64,000 nt of DNA from Streptantibioticus ferralitis. Its GTDB lineage: Bacteria > Actinomycetota > Actinomycetes > Streptomycetales > Streptomycetaceae. The stretch covers positions 1 through 64,000 of the forward strand of contig NZ_JARHTQ010000003.1 of the NCBI RefSeq assembly GCF_029223525.1. The letters run 5' to 3'. The position numbers and the translations under genes were made by a program. How positions within the stretch are numbered: the stretch's first letter is position 1; each line of letters starts with the position of its first letter. The notes under the pieces were generated by a model. The model did no database searches, was not told the origin of the DNA, and saw nothing but the letters and a program-made list of their open reading frames with translations. Shown piece by piece: positions 44,567 through 53,902 of this stretch.

Positions 44567-44880
44567 GCGATGTCCTCCTCACCCTTTTCAACGCCATCCG
44601 GCGTCGACGGGTTCCCGGGCGGTCATCCCGGTCGTTCTCCGGCGCCTCATACACCGCTGTCCCTCCACTGTGCCAGTTCCCGCACGATTCGGCGCGCCCC
44701 GTACGGCCGTCCACACCAGTGGGTGCGTCCGATGTGCGCTTTGTCCGCGTATCGCTGGTGAGGAACCCCCCAAACCACGGACGGCGCCTGCGCGGTCGCG
44801 CGCGCTTCGCGTATGGTCGGCGCACCGGGAGAGCCGCGCTACCGGCTGTCCGTCCCCTCTAGGCCGACCCTGGTGCAGCT
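44567..44880. other. divergent interval with ftsE promoter candidate
   Basis: 314 bp between the Zn-ribbon gene and ftsE. TATGGT (44812-44817) is a plausible -10 for ftsE, giving a ~55-nt leader. No -35, operator or small gene is clear. Confidence 0.45.
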
Positions 44881-45570
44881 GTGATCCGATTCGACAATGT
44901 GAGCAAGACCTACCCAAAGCAGAACCGCCCCGCGCTTCGCGAAGTGTCGCTGGAGATCGAGAAGGGCGAGTTCGTCTTCCTGGTGGGATCCTCCGGTTCC
45001 GGGAAGTCCACCTTCCTGCGGTTGATGCTCCGCGAGGAGCGCACCGACACGGGAGCCGTGCATGTGCTCGGCAAGGACCTGAACCGGTTGTCCAACTGGA
45101 AGCTGCCGCACATGCGGCGCCAAGTGGGCACGATCTTCCAGGACTTCCGACTCCTGCCGAACAAGACCGTCGCGCAGAACGTCGCGTTCGCGCTGGAGGT
45201 GATCGGCAAGCCGCGCGGCACCATCCGCAAGACCGTTCCCGAGGTCCTCGACCTGGTCGGCCTGGCCGGGAAGGACGACCGGATGCCCGGCGAGCTCTCC
45301 GGTGGTGAGCAGCAGCGGGTGGCCATCGCCCGCGCGTTCGTCAACCGGCCGCTGCTGCTGATCGCCGACGAGCCGACCGGCAACCTCGACCCGCAGACCT
45401 CCGTGGGCATCATGAAGCTCCTGGACCGGATCAACCGGACCGGGACCACGGTCGTGATGGCCACCCACGACCAGCAGATCGTCGACCAGATGCGCAAGCG
45501 CGTCATCGAGTTGGAGAAGGGGCGACTGGTCCGCGACCAGTCGCGCGGTGTCTACGGCTACCAGCACTAG
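44881..45570 (+). CDS. ftsE: cell division ABC transporter ATPase FtsE
   Basis: 229 aa. Complete ABC ATPase: Walker [10 protein letters not shown] (about 37-45), Q-loop IFQDF, signature [15 protein letters not shown], Walker [14 protein letters not shown] and His switch THD. FtsE works with FtsX to control cell-wall hydrolases at division sites rather than transport. GTG start without a strong ribosome site. ftsX follows 44 nt later in the same operon. Confidence 0.97.
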   Translation: MIRFDNVSKTYPKQNRPALREVSLEIEKGEFVFLVGSSGSGKSTFLRLMLREERTDTGAVHVLGKDLNRLSNWKLPHMRRQVGTIFQDFRLLPNKTVAQNVAFALEVIGKPRGTIRKTVPEVLDLVGLAGKDDRMPGELSGGEQQRVAIARAFVNRPLLLIADEPTGNLDPQTSVGIMKLLDRINRTGTTVVMATHDQQIVDQMRKRVIELEKGRLVRDQSRGVYGYQH

Positions 45571-45614
45571 CCCCACCAGCAGCCGCAGCCGCAGCCACCA
45601 GCAGAAAGGTCACC

Positions 45615-46532
45615 ATGCGCGCCCAGTTCGTCCTGTCGGAGATCGGCGTCGGTCTTCGCCGTAACCTCACCATGACTTTCGCGGTGATCGTCTCCGTCGC
45701 CCTCTCCCTCGCCCTCGCGGGCGGTTCCTGGCTCGCCCGCGAGCAGGTGAGCCACATGAAGGGCTACTGGTACGACAAGGTCCAGGTGTCGATCTTCCTG
45801 TGCAACAAGACCGACGGCACGGACACCGCCAACTGCTCGAAGGGCGCGGTCACTCCGGACCAGATGAACCAGATCGAGGCCGATCTGAACAAGCTGCCGG
45901 TGGTCGACAAGGTCTTCAAGGAGTCGCCGCAGGAGGCGTACCAGCACTACAAGCAGCAGTTCTCCGGGCAGGCGGGCATCGATCTGCTGACTCCGGACCA
46001 GATGCAGTGGTCGTTCCGGGTCAAGCTCAAGAACCCGCAGCAGTACAACGTGATCTCCAGCGCCTTCGACGGCCGTCCCGGCGTGCAATCGGTGCAGGAC
46101 CAGCGCAAGTTGCTGGACAACCTGTTCGGCCTGCTCAACGGCATGACGTATGTCGCCCTTGCGGTACTGGCGTTCATGCTCACGGTCGCCATGCTGCTGA
46201 TCGTCAACACGGTGCGCGTCTCGGCGTTCAGCCGCCGCCGGGAGACCGGCATCATGCGACTGGTCGGCGCGTCCAGCTTCTACATCCAGATGCCGTTCAT
46301 CATGGAGGCGGCGCTGGCCGGGCTGATCGGCGGCGGACTCGCCTGCGGCATGCTGCTGGCCGGGCGGTACTTCCTGATCGACGGCGGACTGAAGCTGCAG
46401 GCCAAGATCCAGCTGATCCAGTTCCTCGGCTGGGGCGATGTGATCAGGGTGCTGCCGTTGGTGCTGGTGGTGGGCGTTATGATGCCGTCCCTTGCCGCTT
46501 TCTTCACTCTCCGCAAGTACCTGAAGGTGTGA
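45615..46532 (+). CDS. ftsX: cell division protein FtsX
   Basis: 305 aa with four membrane segments (about 21-40, 180-202, 225-250, 272-295) and a large extracellular domain between TM1 and TM2 (HMKGYWYDKVQVSIFLCNK onward, with two Cys). The cytoplasmic segment RRRETGIMRLVGASSFYIQ is the FtsX/MacB coupling region. It passes the FtsE ATPase signal to a peptidoglycan hydrolase outside. Start with AAAGGT upstream. Confidence 0.97.
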   Translation: MRAQFVLSEIGVGLRRNLTMTFAVIVSVALSLALAGGSWLAREQVSHMKGYWYDKVQVSIFLCNKTDGTDTANCSKGAVTPDQMNQIEADLNKLPVVDKVFKESPQEAYQHYKQQFSGQAGIDLLTPDQMQWSFRVKLKNPQQYNVISSAFDGRPGVQSVQDQRKLLDNLFGLLNGMTYVALAVLAFMLTVAMLLIVNTVRVSAFSRRRETGIMRLVGASSFYIQMPFIMEAALAGLIGGGLACGMLLAGRYFLIDGGLKLQAKIQLIQFLGWGDVIRVLPLVLVVGVMMPSLAAFFTLRKYLKV

Positions 46533-46610
46533 CGGGCGTGTACGGGCCGCCCTCCGGCCGGGCTTCCGTACGCCCCGGTGTTCTCCATGCCTGGGCGTAC
46601 AGCCCTGCCC

Positions 46611-46616
46611 TACACT
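46611..46616 (+). promoter_or_regulatory. -10 of leaderless S41-protease promoter
   Basis: TACACT lies exactly 7 nt before the ATG of the protease gene, with no ribosome site between. It would allow expression independently of ftsEX. Confidence 0.65.
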
Positions 46617-46623
46617 CCCGAGC

Positions 46624-47820
46624 ATGTCCGGCCCCACGATGTTCGTGAGGCCCCAGCGGATCCGCCGCGGGGCGACCCTGACGCTTGTCTTCGGTGCCGT
46701 GCTGGCCACCGGCGCGGCCACCGGGGCCTTCAGCCAGCCGGGACCGCACCCGATACCGCGGCACCACCGTGCACAGGCCCCGGCGGCCGCCTCGCACCTG
46801 GACACCAGCGAGATCGCCCAGGCCATCGACGACGGCAAGGTCGGCCCGCAGGGCGCCGCGCAGCTCGTCAGCCGCAGCGGTGACCGCTGGTCGTCGTTCT
46901 TCACCGCTCAGGAGTACGAGGGCTTCCGGCAGGAGCTGGACGGCAGGTACGTCGGCGTCGGACTGTGGGTACGGCGTGACCCGGACGGCCGCATAGCGGT
47001 CTCCCGCGTCCAGTCCGCGAGCCCCGCCGAACGCGCGGGGCTACGCGTCGGCGACTGGCTGCGCGCCGTCGACGGCCGGGACGTCACCGGCCGCCCGGTG
47101 ACCGAAGTGGTCGCCCGGCTGCGCGGTGTTGACCCCGGCGGCCCGGATGACGCGCCCGCCCCGCGCCCCGGCAGCGCCGTCCGGCTCGCCCTGCAGCGGG
47201 ACGGCCACGACTGGGCGATCACCGTGCGCCGCGCGATGCTGACCACCGAGCCGGTCACCGTGACCCAGCCCTGGCCCGAGGTCACCGAGATCGGCGTCGA
47301 CTCCTTCGTGCACGGCGTCGCCGACCAGGTGCGTACCGCCCTCGCGCACGGCGACCACCGCCAGGGCGTCCTGCTGGACCTGCGCGGCAACTCGGGCGGC
47401 CTGGTCACCGAGGCCGTCGATGTGGCCTCCGCCTTCCTGGACGGCGGCCTGGTGGCCACCTACGACGTGCACGGCGCGCAGCGCTCGCTGTACGCGCGGG
47501 GCACCGGCGACACCAGGACGCCGCTGGTCGTCCTGGTGGACGGCGGCACGATGAGCGCCGCGGAACTGCTCACCGGTGCGCTGCAGGACCGCGGGCGGGC
47601 GGTGGTCGTCGGCTGGCGTACGTTCGGCAAGGGCTCCGTGCAGATGCCCAGCACGCTGCCCGACGGCTCGGTCGCCGAACTGACCGTCGGCCACTACCGC
47701 ACGCCGACCGGGCGCGAGGTCGACGGGCAGGGCATCGCCCCCGATCTGACCGTCCGCGGCCGACAGAGCGCCGAGGCCGAGGCGAGGAAGGTATTCAGTG
47801 GCCTTGGGACCCGGTCGTAG
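46624..47820 (+). CDS. S41-family C-terminal processing peptidase
   Basis: 398 aa. An N-terminal membrane anchor or signal (LTLVFGAVLATGAATGAF), a PDZ domain (about 95-180; VGVGLWVRRDPDGRIAV, AERAGLRVGDWLRAVDG), and the S41 catalytic core: LDLRGNSGGLV, nucleophile Ser near 309 in GGTMSAAEL, and catalytic Lys near 336 in FGKGSVQ. It cleaves C-termini of exported proteins; the substrate may be an ftsEX-linked wall hydrolase but this is inference from position. It is followed 18 nt later by smpB. Confidence 0.94.
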   Translation: MSGPTMFVRPQRIRRGATLTLVFGAVLATGAATGAFSQPGPHPIPRHHRAQAPAAASHLDTSEIAQAIDDGKVGPQGAAQLVSRSGDRWSSFFTAQEYEGFRQELDGRYVGVGLWVRRDPDGRIAVSRVQSASPAERAGLRVGDWLRAVDGRDVTGRPVTEVVARLRGVDPGGPDDAPAPRPGSAVRLALQRDGHDWAITVRRAMLTTEPVTVTQPWPEVTEIGVDSFVHGVADQVRTALAHGDHRQGVLLDLRGNSGGLVTEAVDVASAFLDGGLVATYDVHGAQRSLYARGTGDTRTPLVVLVDGGTMSAAELLTGALQDRGRAVVVGWRTFGKGSVQMPSTLPDGSVAELTVGHYRTPTGREVDGQGIAPDLTVRGRQSAEAEARKVFSGLGTRS

Positions 47821-47838
47821 TGGGAGAATGGCCAGGCT

Positions 47839-48318
47839 ATGGCTAAAGAGACGGGTCGCAAGCTGATCGCGCAGAACAAGAAGGCGCGGCACGACTACCA
47901 CATCCTGGACACCTACGAGGCGGGCCTGGTGCTGACCGGCACCGAGGTCAAGTCGCTGCGCCAGGGGCGCGCTTCGCTGGTGGACGGCTTCGCTCAGCTC
48001 GACGGTGGCGAGGCGTGGCTGCACAACGTGCACATCCCCGAGTACAGCCAGGGGACCTGGACCAACCACTCCGCGCGGCGCAAGCGCAAGCTGCTGCTGC
48101 ACCGGGCGGAGATCGACAAGCTGATCGGCAAGACGCAGGAGACCGGTCACACGCTGGTCCCGCTGCAGCTGTACTTCAAGGACGGCCGGGCCAAGGTCGA
48201 GATCGCGCTTGCCAAGGGCAAGAAGGACTACGACAAGCGGCAGACCCTGCGCGAGAAGCAGGACCGGCGCGAGGCGGATCGGGCGATCTCGGCGGCGCGC
48301 CGCCGCCAGCGGAGCTGA
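47839..48318 (+). CDS. smpB: SsrA-binding protein SmpB
   Basis: 159 aa. It binds tmRNA and brings it to stalled ribosomes. Family features: [46 protein letters not shown] and the basic C-terminal tail [18 protein letters not shown] that occupies the mRNA channel. ssrA is directly downstream. ATG start; a GGGAG-like site lies upstream. Confidence 0.98.
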   Translation: MAKETGRKLIAQNKKARHDYHILDTYEAGLVLTGTEVKSLRQGRASLVDGFAQLDGGEAWLHNVHIPEYSQGTWTNHSARRKRKLLLHRAEIDKLIGKTQETGHTLVPLQLYFKDGRAKVEIALAKGKKDYDKRQTLREKQDRREADRAISAARRRQRS

Positions 48319-48373
48319 CTGCCGGCGGCCGTACGGTCCGGGAATACGCTGGCACCGGCATCCATTGATCCAG

Positions 48374-48379
48374 TATGCT
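48374..48379 (+). promoter_or_regulatory. candidate -10 for ssrA
   Basis: TATGCT lies 29 nt before the mature tmRNA 5' end, consistent with a short 5' leader removed by RNase P. No convincing -35 is visible. Confidence 0.4.
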
Positions 48380-48407
48380 GATGCCAGCACCTTGAGAACA
48401 AAACAAT

Positions 48408-48785
48408 GGGGATGATCGGTTTCGACTGCGGTTGTCGAGGCAGGGGAAGCGAGCCGAGGAACGCGGCAATGATCTCGTAAACCATGTGTCGCAAAAAAAT
48501 AATCGCCAACACCAAGCGCGATTCCTTCGCCCTCGCTGCCTGATCTAACAGACAGCGACTTTGCGAAGTGTCAGCCCGGGGCTGTTCCCGACCCGGATCC
48601 TGGCATCAGCTAGGGAACTCAACCACTAGGCCCGGCCACGGGGCCTAGCGGGAAACCAAACAGTGGCTGAGCCCGTCGGCAGCTTGTCTGCGTGACTGCC
48701 GGGGCCGAGAAAAGCACAGCAGACTGCGCTCGGAGAAGCCCTGGTTCCGCACCGTAGGACGCGGGTTCGATTCCCGCCATCTCCA
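48408..48785 (+). ncRNA. ssrA: transfer-messenger RNA
   Basis: About 378 nt. The 5' end GGGGATGATCGGTTTCGAC pairs with the 3' CATCTCC to form the tRNA-like acceptor; the T arm is GCGGGTTCGATTCCCGC. The discriminator A is not followed by an encoded CCA. The tag frame (48505-48543) reads ANTKRDSFALAA then TGA; the ALAA end directs ClpXP degradation. The tag is four residues shorter than the S. coelicolor tag as I remember it. With SmpB it rescues stalled ribosomes. Confidence 0.98.
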
Positions 48786-48992
48786 CGAAGGCGACAGGCG
48801 ACGTGTGCCCACGGAAAGCGCGGGCCATGTCGCCTTCGTCGTTTCTGTGCGGCTTCGCCGCGGGTTGCGGGGGCGTCCGGGCGGGGGTGGGCCGGAAGCC
48901 CGCTTCCCCGCATCCAAGTGCCGTGCGAACAGTGCGAGTTCGCGGCCGACGGCATCGCCGATCCGTCCTGGACCAGTGGTGTCCCGTGTGTC

Positions 48993-48998
48993 TAGCGT
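48993..48998 (+). promoter_or_regulatory. -10 of leaderless VOC-protein promoter
   Basis: TAGCGT lies 6 nt before the ATG at 49005, with no ribosome site. Confidence 0.6.
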
Positions 48999-49004
48999 GC
49001 CGGT

Positions 49005-49421
49005 ATGACCACCGCTGAGCCCGCACGGGCCACACCGCGCCTCAACCTCATCGGCCTCGTCGTCACCGACATGGCCGTCTCTCTCGCCTTCTACCGGCGG
49101 CTGGGCCTCGACCTGCCCGCGGAGGCCGACACCCAACCGCATGTCGAGGTCGCGCTGCCCGGTGGGCTGCGGCTCGCCTGGGACTCCGCCGCGACCATCC
49201 GCTCCTTCGACCCGGAGTGGGCGCCGCCCGAGGGCGGCCACCGCATCGGACTGGCCTTCGCCTGCGTCGGTCCCGCCGAGGTGGACTCGGTGTACGCGGA
49301 GCTGACCGGTGCCGGGTACGAGGGCCACAAGGAGCCCTGGGACGCCTTCTGGGGCCAGCGGTACGCCGTTGTCCACGATCCGGACGGTAACGCCGTGGAG
49401 CTTTTCGCGGACCTTCCCTGA
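49005..49421 (+). CDS. VOC-family (glyoxalase/dioxygenase-like) protein
   Basis: 138 aa, a single vicinal-oxygen-chelate fold: LNLIGLVVTDMAVSLAFYRR at the start, and WGQRYAVVHDPDGNAVELF with a conserved C-terminal metal-ligand-type Glu. The reaction is unknown; such proteins range from glyoxalase-like enzymes to antibiotic-binding proteins. It stands alone with its own leaderless promoter. Confidence 0.88.
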   Translation: MTTAEPARATPRLNLIGLVVTDMAVSLAFYRRLGLDLPAEADTQPHVEVALPGGLRLAWDSAATIRSFDPEWAPPEGGHRIGLAFACVGPAEVDSVYAELTGAGYEGHKEPWDAFWGQRYAVVHDPDGNAVELFADLP

Positions 49422-49712
49422 CGCTCCGCGTCGGCGTCGCGGGAGTTTCCCTGCCCGCCCGACGGCAGCGCGCGGCGCGCCCCCGGCCCCAGAGCAGCCG
49501 AGCCGCGCGCCGGGCGCGAATACCGGCAACGGGCGGGCAGGGAATTCCCGCGAACCCGGAACCCCGAACGCACAGCTCACGCGCGACCTCACCCGTGAGA
49601 AAACGCCCGTATTCATATACGGTGGCAGGCTGCTCCTCTAGGAGTGGCTCCCACGCAGTGACACCGCTCCTGCGCGGAGTGGAAGTGAGTAAGGCAAGAA
49701 GGGGGTCCGTGC

Positions 49713-52061
49713 GTGAGCGCGCAGGACGCGCAGGACGTGGCCGTGGACGCAGGCCACATCGCGCAGGAGGCGACCCAGCTCGCAGTCGTCGACCGCGAGC
49801 TGGCCGCTGAGCAGCGCCATCTCGACCGCGTCTACCACCGCCTGGAGGAGAAGATCCACGAGGCCGAGTTCCTCGTGGACGACGCCGAGAAGCGCGGCCA
49901 GGTCGGCACACCGGGCGCGCTCGCGGAGCGCGACGCGCAGGTCTTCCAGGCGGGTGTCCACCTCAATCGGCTCAATTCCGAGTTCGAGGACTTCCTGTTC
50001 GGCCGGATCGACCTGCTGCGCGGCAAGGACGGCAAGCGCGGCCCCGACGGCGCGTTCACCGCGACCGAGGTCGCCGAGGACGCCGTGCGCCCCGACAACA
50101 CGGCCGACATCGCGGAGACCCTGCACATCGGCCGTATAGGGGTGCTGGACGCCGACTACTCGCCCCTGGTCATCGACTGGCGGGCGCCCGCCGCCGCGCC
50201 CTTCTACCGCTCCACCCCCAAGGACCCCGGCCGGGTGGTGCGCCGCCGGGTGATCCGCAGCAAGGGCCGTCGGGTGCTCGGCGTCGAGGACGACCTGATG
50301 CGCCCGGAGCTGGCGACCAGCCTCGCCGGCGAGGAACTGGCCATCGTCGGCGACGGCGCGCTGATGGCGGCCCTCGGGCGGGCCCGCAGCCACACGATGC
50401 GCGACATCGTGGCGAGCATCCAGGCCGAGCAGGACCTGGTGATCCGCGCGCCCGCCCCGGGCGTCACCGAGGTCACCGGCGGCCCGGGCACCGGTAAGAC
50501 CGCGGTGGCGCTGCACCGGGCCGCGTACCTGCTCTACCAGGACCGGCGCCGGTACTCCGGCGGCATCCTGGTGGTCAGCCCGACGCCGCTGCTCGTCTCG
50601 TACACCGAGGGCGTGCTGCCGTCCCTCGGCGAGGAGGGCCAGGTCGCGATCCGCGCGGTCGGCTCGCTGGTCGAGGGAGCCGAGGCGGACGCCTTCGACA
50701 CTCCCGCGGTGGCCCGGGTCAAGGGCTCGTCGCGGATGCTCCAGGTACTGCGCAGGGCCTCCCGCGGCACACTGGACCTCGGCGGTGAGGTGCCCAGGTC
50801 GCTGCGCGTGGTGGTGTTCGGCCGCAGGCTTGAGCTGGACGAGCGGGAACTCGCCGACATCCGGCGCAGCGTCCTCGGCGGTACCGCGCCGTTGAACCTC
50901 ATGCGTCCGCGTGCCCGCCGACTCGTCCTGGACGCACTGTGGGCGAAGTCCGGGCGCGGTACGCATCTGGTGGACCCGGAGCTGATCGCCGAGGCGCGCG
51001 AGGGGTTCGACGAGGACGTCTCGACCGAGGACGACTTCATCGCCTTCCTGGAGGCGTGGTGGCCGGTGCTCACCCCGCGCCGGGTCCTGGCTGCCATGGC
51101 GGACGAGCGACGGCTGGCCCGGTGGGCGCGCCGGACGCTGAACCCGCGTGAGATCCGGCAGTTGGCGCGGTCGCTGGGCCGCCTCGACAACCAGGGCCAG
51201 GGGCCGCTGAGCGTGCACGACGTGGCGCTGCTGGACGAGTTGCGCGTGCTGCTGGGTGCCCCGCCGCGTCCGTCGAGGCCGCGCGAGGCGGACCCGCTGG
51301 ACGAGCTGACGGGCCTGGACGAGGTCACCACCTACGCCGAGCGGTCCTACTCCTCCCGCCGCAGCCGCGCCGAGCGCCGTGAGCAGGAACGTACCGAGTA
51401 CGCGCATGTCATCGTCGACGAGGCGCAGGACCTGACGCCGATGCAGTGGCGGATGGTCGCGCGCCGCGGTACGAGTGCCACCTGGACGGTGGTCGGTGAC
51501 CCGGCGCAGAGCTCGTGGAGCGACCCGGACGAAGCGGCCCGCGCCCGTGACGAGGCGCTGGGCGCGCGGGTCCGGCGCCGCTTCACGCTGACCGTCAACT
51601 ACCGCAATCCGGCCGAGATCGCGGAGCTGGCGGCCAAGGTGCTGCGGTTGGCGATGCCGGGCGCCCAGTCTCCGACCGCGGTGCGCTCGACCGGCGTGGT
51701 GCCGCGATTCACCATCGCCGACCGGAAGTTGGGGGCGACCGTGCGGGCGGCGGCGCAGCGGCTGCTGGCCGAGGTCGAGGGTACGGTCGGCGTGGTCGTG
51801 GCGATGGGCCGCAGGGACGAGGCCCGGCAGTGGCTGGCCGGGCTCGGTGACCGCGTGGTGCCGCTCGGCAGCCTGGAGGCCAAGGGCCTGGAGTACGACG
51901 CCACGGTGGTGGTCTCGCCCGCCGAGATCGCCGACGAGTCCCCGGCCGGGCTGCGGGTGCTGTACGTGGCGCTGACCCGGGCGACCCAGCAGTTGACGGT
52001 GATCGCGGGGGAGCGGGACCAGCCCGACGCGGCGGGTGTGCCGGATCTGCTGCGGGACTGA
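49713..52061 (+). CDS. helD: HelD-like RNA polymerase-recycling ATPase (UvrD/Rep superfamily)
   Basis: 782 aa. An N-terminal coiled-coil (about 1-75, ending FLFGRIDLLRGKDG), then a split UvrD-type ATPase: Walker A GGPGTGKTAVALHRA near 255, motif II VDEAQDLTPMQWRM near 568, GLEYDATVVVSP and motif VI LYVALTRATQQL near the end. HelD proteins enter RNA polymerase channels and release stalled complexes; the HelR subset protects against rifamycin. No rifamycin-associated element is visible upstream, so I call it general HelD. GTG start with AAGGGGGT upstream. Confidence 0.9.
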   Translation: MSAQDAQDVAVDAGHIAQEATQLAVVDRELAAEQRHLDRVYHRLEEKIHEAEFLVDDAEKRGQVGTPGALAERDAQVFQAGVHLNRLNSEFEDFLFGRIDLLRGKDGKRGPDGAFTATEVAEDAVRPDNTADIAETLHIGRIGVLDADYSPLVIDWRAPAAAPFYRSTPKDPGRVVRRRVIRSKGRRVLGVEDDLMRPELATSLAGEELAIVGDGALMAALGRARSHTMRDIVASIQAEQDLVIRAPAPGVTEVTGGPGTGKTAVALHRAAYLLYQDRRRYSGGILVVSPTPLLVSYTEGVLPSLGEEGQVAIRAVGSLVEGAEADAFDTPAVARVKGSSRMLQVLRRASRGTLDLGGEVPRSLRVVVFGRRLELDERELADIRRSVLGGTAPLNLMRPRARRLVLDALWAKSGRGTHLVDPELIAEAREGFDEDVSTEDDFIAFLEAWWPVLTPRRVLAAMADERRLARWARRTLNPREIRQLARSLGRLDNQGQGPLSVHDVALLDELRVLLGAPPRPSRPREADPLDELTGLDEVTTYAERSYSSRRSRAERREQERTEYAHVIVDEAQDLTPMQWRMVARRGTSATWTVVGDPAQSSWSDPDEAARARDEALGARVRRRFTLTVNYRNPAEIAELAAKVLRLAMPGAQSPTAVRSTGVVPRFTIADRKLGATVRAAAQRLLAEVEGTVGVVVAMGRRDEARQWLAGLGDRVVPLGSLEAKGLEYDATVVVSPAEIADESPAGLRVLYVALTRATQQLTVIAGERDQPDAAGVPDLLRD

Positions 52062-52072
52062 GCGCGGGTACG

Positions 52073-52106
52073 ACGAAGGGCCCCCTCCGCGGAGGGGGCC
52101 CTTCGT
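52073..52106. terminator. terminator after helD
   Basis: A perfect 34-bp palindrome, 16-bp stem with a 2-nt centre, starts 11 nt after the helD stop. No T tract on either side. It could stop transcription from both directions. Confidence 0.9.
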
Positions 52107-52119
52107 GTGAAGCCTGTGA

Positions 52120-52202
52120 CACCGACCCGCCATGCTCGCCTCGCGGCAAGAGGTCGCTCGTAGCGACAATGGTTGGGCCCGGGGGCTTGGATCGAGCCGG
52201 TG
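52120..52202. ncRNA. candidate branched structured RNA
   Basis: The pairings nest as a junction. P1 CACCG (52120-52124) pairs with CGGTG (52198-52202). Inside it, CCAT (52130-52133) pairs with ATGG (52169-52172), enclosing hairpins CCTC/GAGG (52139-52153) and GTCGCT/AGCGAC (52153-52167). A further hairpin GGCTTG/CGAGCC lies at 52184-52198. Orientation is unknown; on the minus strand it would end at the palindromic terminator at 52073. It matches no RNA family I recognise. Confidence 0.4.
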
Positions 52203-52459
52203 CCGTACCCAGACTAACAAACGTTGCCGGTTGCCCATTCCTGTTGCGGGAATTGTCCGTTCGAGCGGCCCGGACGGCCTAGGGACCGGTCTGCGGCCCG
52301 GCCCTGGTTGGCCGATAATCTAACCCTGGCCTACCGCATCACGGAATTACCTTTCCGTGATCCGAGGCTGGTTACCGCCTACCCGTCAGTAGGTGCGACC
52401 ATCGAGTGTCTCGTGCCCGACCCATGGACACGACACGGACTTAGCGGAGGAAAGTCGGC
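52203..52459. other. malic enzyme upstream region
   Basis: 257 bp. An AT-rich patch GCCGATAATCTAACC (52311-52325) contains a TAATCT -10-like element, giving a ~130-nt leader for the malic enzyme gene. No clear -35 or operator. Confidence 0.4.
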
Positions 52460-53902
52460 ATGGCAACGGCGCCGAGCGTCTCTTACTCGATCACGGTCCG
52501 ACTGGAGGTCCCGGCGAGCGGGACCGCGGTCAGTCAGCTCACCACCGCGGTGGAGTCGTCCGGCGGGTCCGTGACCGGCCTCGACGTCACCGCTTCCGGA
52601 CACGAGAAACTCCGTATCGACGTGACCATCGCGGCCACCTCGACGTCGCACGCGGACGAGATCGTCGAGAAGCTGCGGGGCATCGAGGGCCTGGTCATCG
52701 GCAAGGTCTCCGACCGCACCTTCCTGATGCACCTCGGCGGCAAGATCGAGATGGCGTCCAAGCACCCCATCCGCAACCGCGACGACCTGTCGATGGTCTA
52801 CACGCCGGGTGTCGCCCGGGTCTGCATGGCGATCGCCAACAACCCTGACGACGCACGCCGGTTGACCATCAAGCGCAACAGCGTCGCCGTGGTCACCGAC
52901 GGCTCCGCCGTGCTCGGCCTGGGCAACATCGGCCCCAAGGCCGCACTGCCGGTCATGGAGGGCAAGGCGGCCCTCTTCAAGCGCTTCGCGGGCATCGACG
53001 CCTGGCCGATCTGCCTCGACACCCAGGACAGCGACGCCATCGTCGAGATCGTCAAGGCGATCGCCCCCGGCTTCGCGGGCATCAACCTGGAGGACATCTC
53101 AGCGCCCCGCTGCTTCGAGATCGAGGCACGGCTGCGCGAGGCGCTCGACATCCCGGTCTTCCACGACGACCAGCACGGCACCGCGATCGTCGTGCTCGCC
53201 GCCCTGACCAACGCGCTGCGGGTGGTCGGCAAGAAGATCGCCGATGTACGGGTCGTCATGTCCGGTGCGGGTGCGGCCGGTACCGCGATCCTCAAGCTGC
53301 TGATCGCGGCGGGCGTCCAGCACGCCGTCGTCGCCGACATCCACGGCGTCGTCCACAGCGACCGCAGCGACCTGGTGGACGCCGACCCCGAGTCGCCGCT
53401 GCGCTGGATCGCCGACAACACCAACCCGGAGAACGTGACCGGCACGCTCAAGGAGGCCGTCCGCGGCGCCGACGTGTTCATCGGCGTCTCCGCCCCCAAC
53501 GTGCTGGACGGCACCGACGTCGCCGGCATGTCCGACGGCGCGATCGTCTTCGCGCTCGCCAACCCCGACCCCGAGGTCGACCCGGCGGTCGCCCGTGAGA
53601 CCGCCGCCGTGGTCGCCACCGGCCGCAGCGACTTCCCCAACCAGATCAACAACGTCCTGGTCTTCCCCGGCGTCTTCCGCGGTCTGCTGGACGCGCAGTC
53701 GCGCACGGTGAACACCGAGATGATGCTGGCGGCCGCCCGCGCACTGGCCGAGGTCGTCGCGGACGACGAGATCAACGCCAACTACATCATCCCCAGCGTC
53801 TTCAACGACAAGGTCGCCAGCGCAGTCGCCGAGGCCGTCCGGGAGGCCGCCAAGGCTCAGGGCGTCGCCGCCCCGCACTCGATGCCGAACGACGTCCAGT
53901 AG
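52460..53902 (+). CDS. NAD-type malic enzyme with N-terminal ACT domain
   Basis: 480 aa. An ACT-type regulatory domain (about 1-90) precedes the malic enzyme: MVYTPGVARVC with catalytic Tyr near 114, VVTDGSAVLGLGNIGPKAAL, metal-site FHDDQHGTAIV, and Rossmann loop GAGAAGTA. It decarboxylates malate to pyruvate with reduction of NAD(P); NAD preference is inferred from the corresponding S. coelicolor enzyme. The ACT domain suggests allosteric control by a small ligand. GGAGGAAAG places the ATG. Confidence 0.95.
   Translation: MATAPSVSYSITVRLEVPASGTAVSQLTTAVESSGGSVTGLDVTASGHEKLRIDVTIAATSTSHADEIVEKLRGIEGLVIGKVSDRTFLMHLGGKIEMASKHPIRNRDDLSMVYTPGVARVCMAIANNPDDARRLTIKRNSVAVVTDGSAVLGLGNIGPKAALPVMEGKAALFKRFAGIDAWPICLDTQDSDAIVEIVKAIAPGFAGINLEDISAPRCFEIEARLREALDIPVFHDDQHGTAIVVLAALTNALRVVGKKIADVRVVMSGAGAAGTAILKLLIAAGVQHAVVADIHGVVHSDRSDLVDADPESPLRWIADNTNPENVTGTLKEAVRGADVFIGVSAPNVLDGTDVAGMSDGAIVFALANPDPEVDPAVARETAAVVATGRSDFPNQINNVLVFPGVFRGLLDAQSRTVNTEMMLAAARALAEVVADDEINANYIIPSVFNDKVASAVAEAVREAAKAQGVAAPHSMPNDVQ

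Noticed and set aside
49600-49712. A rifamycin-associated element upstream of helD
   Set aside because: No sequence resembling the known 19-bp element is present, so HelR-type inducible resistance is not supported.
49638-52238. An 866-codon minus-strand open frame opposite helD
   Set aside because: Antisense to a well-supported HelD-like ATPase; also crosses a strong palindromic terminator.
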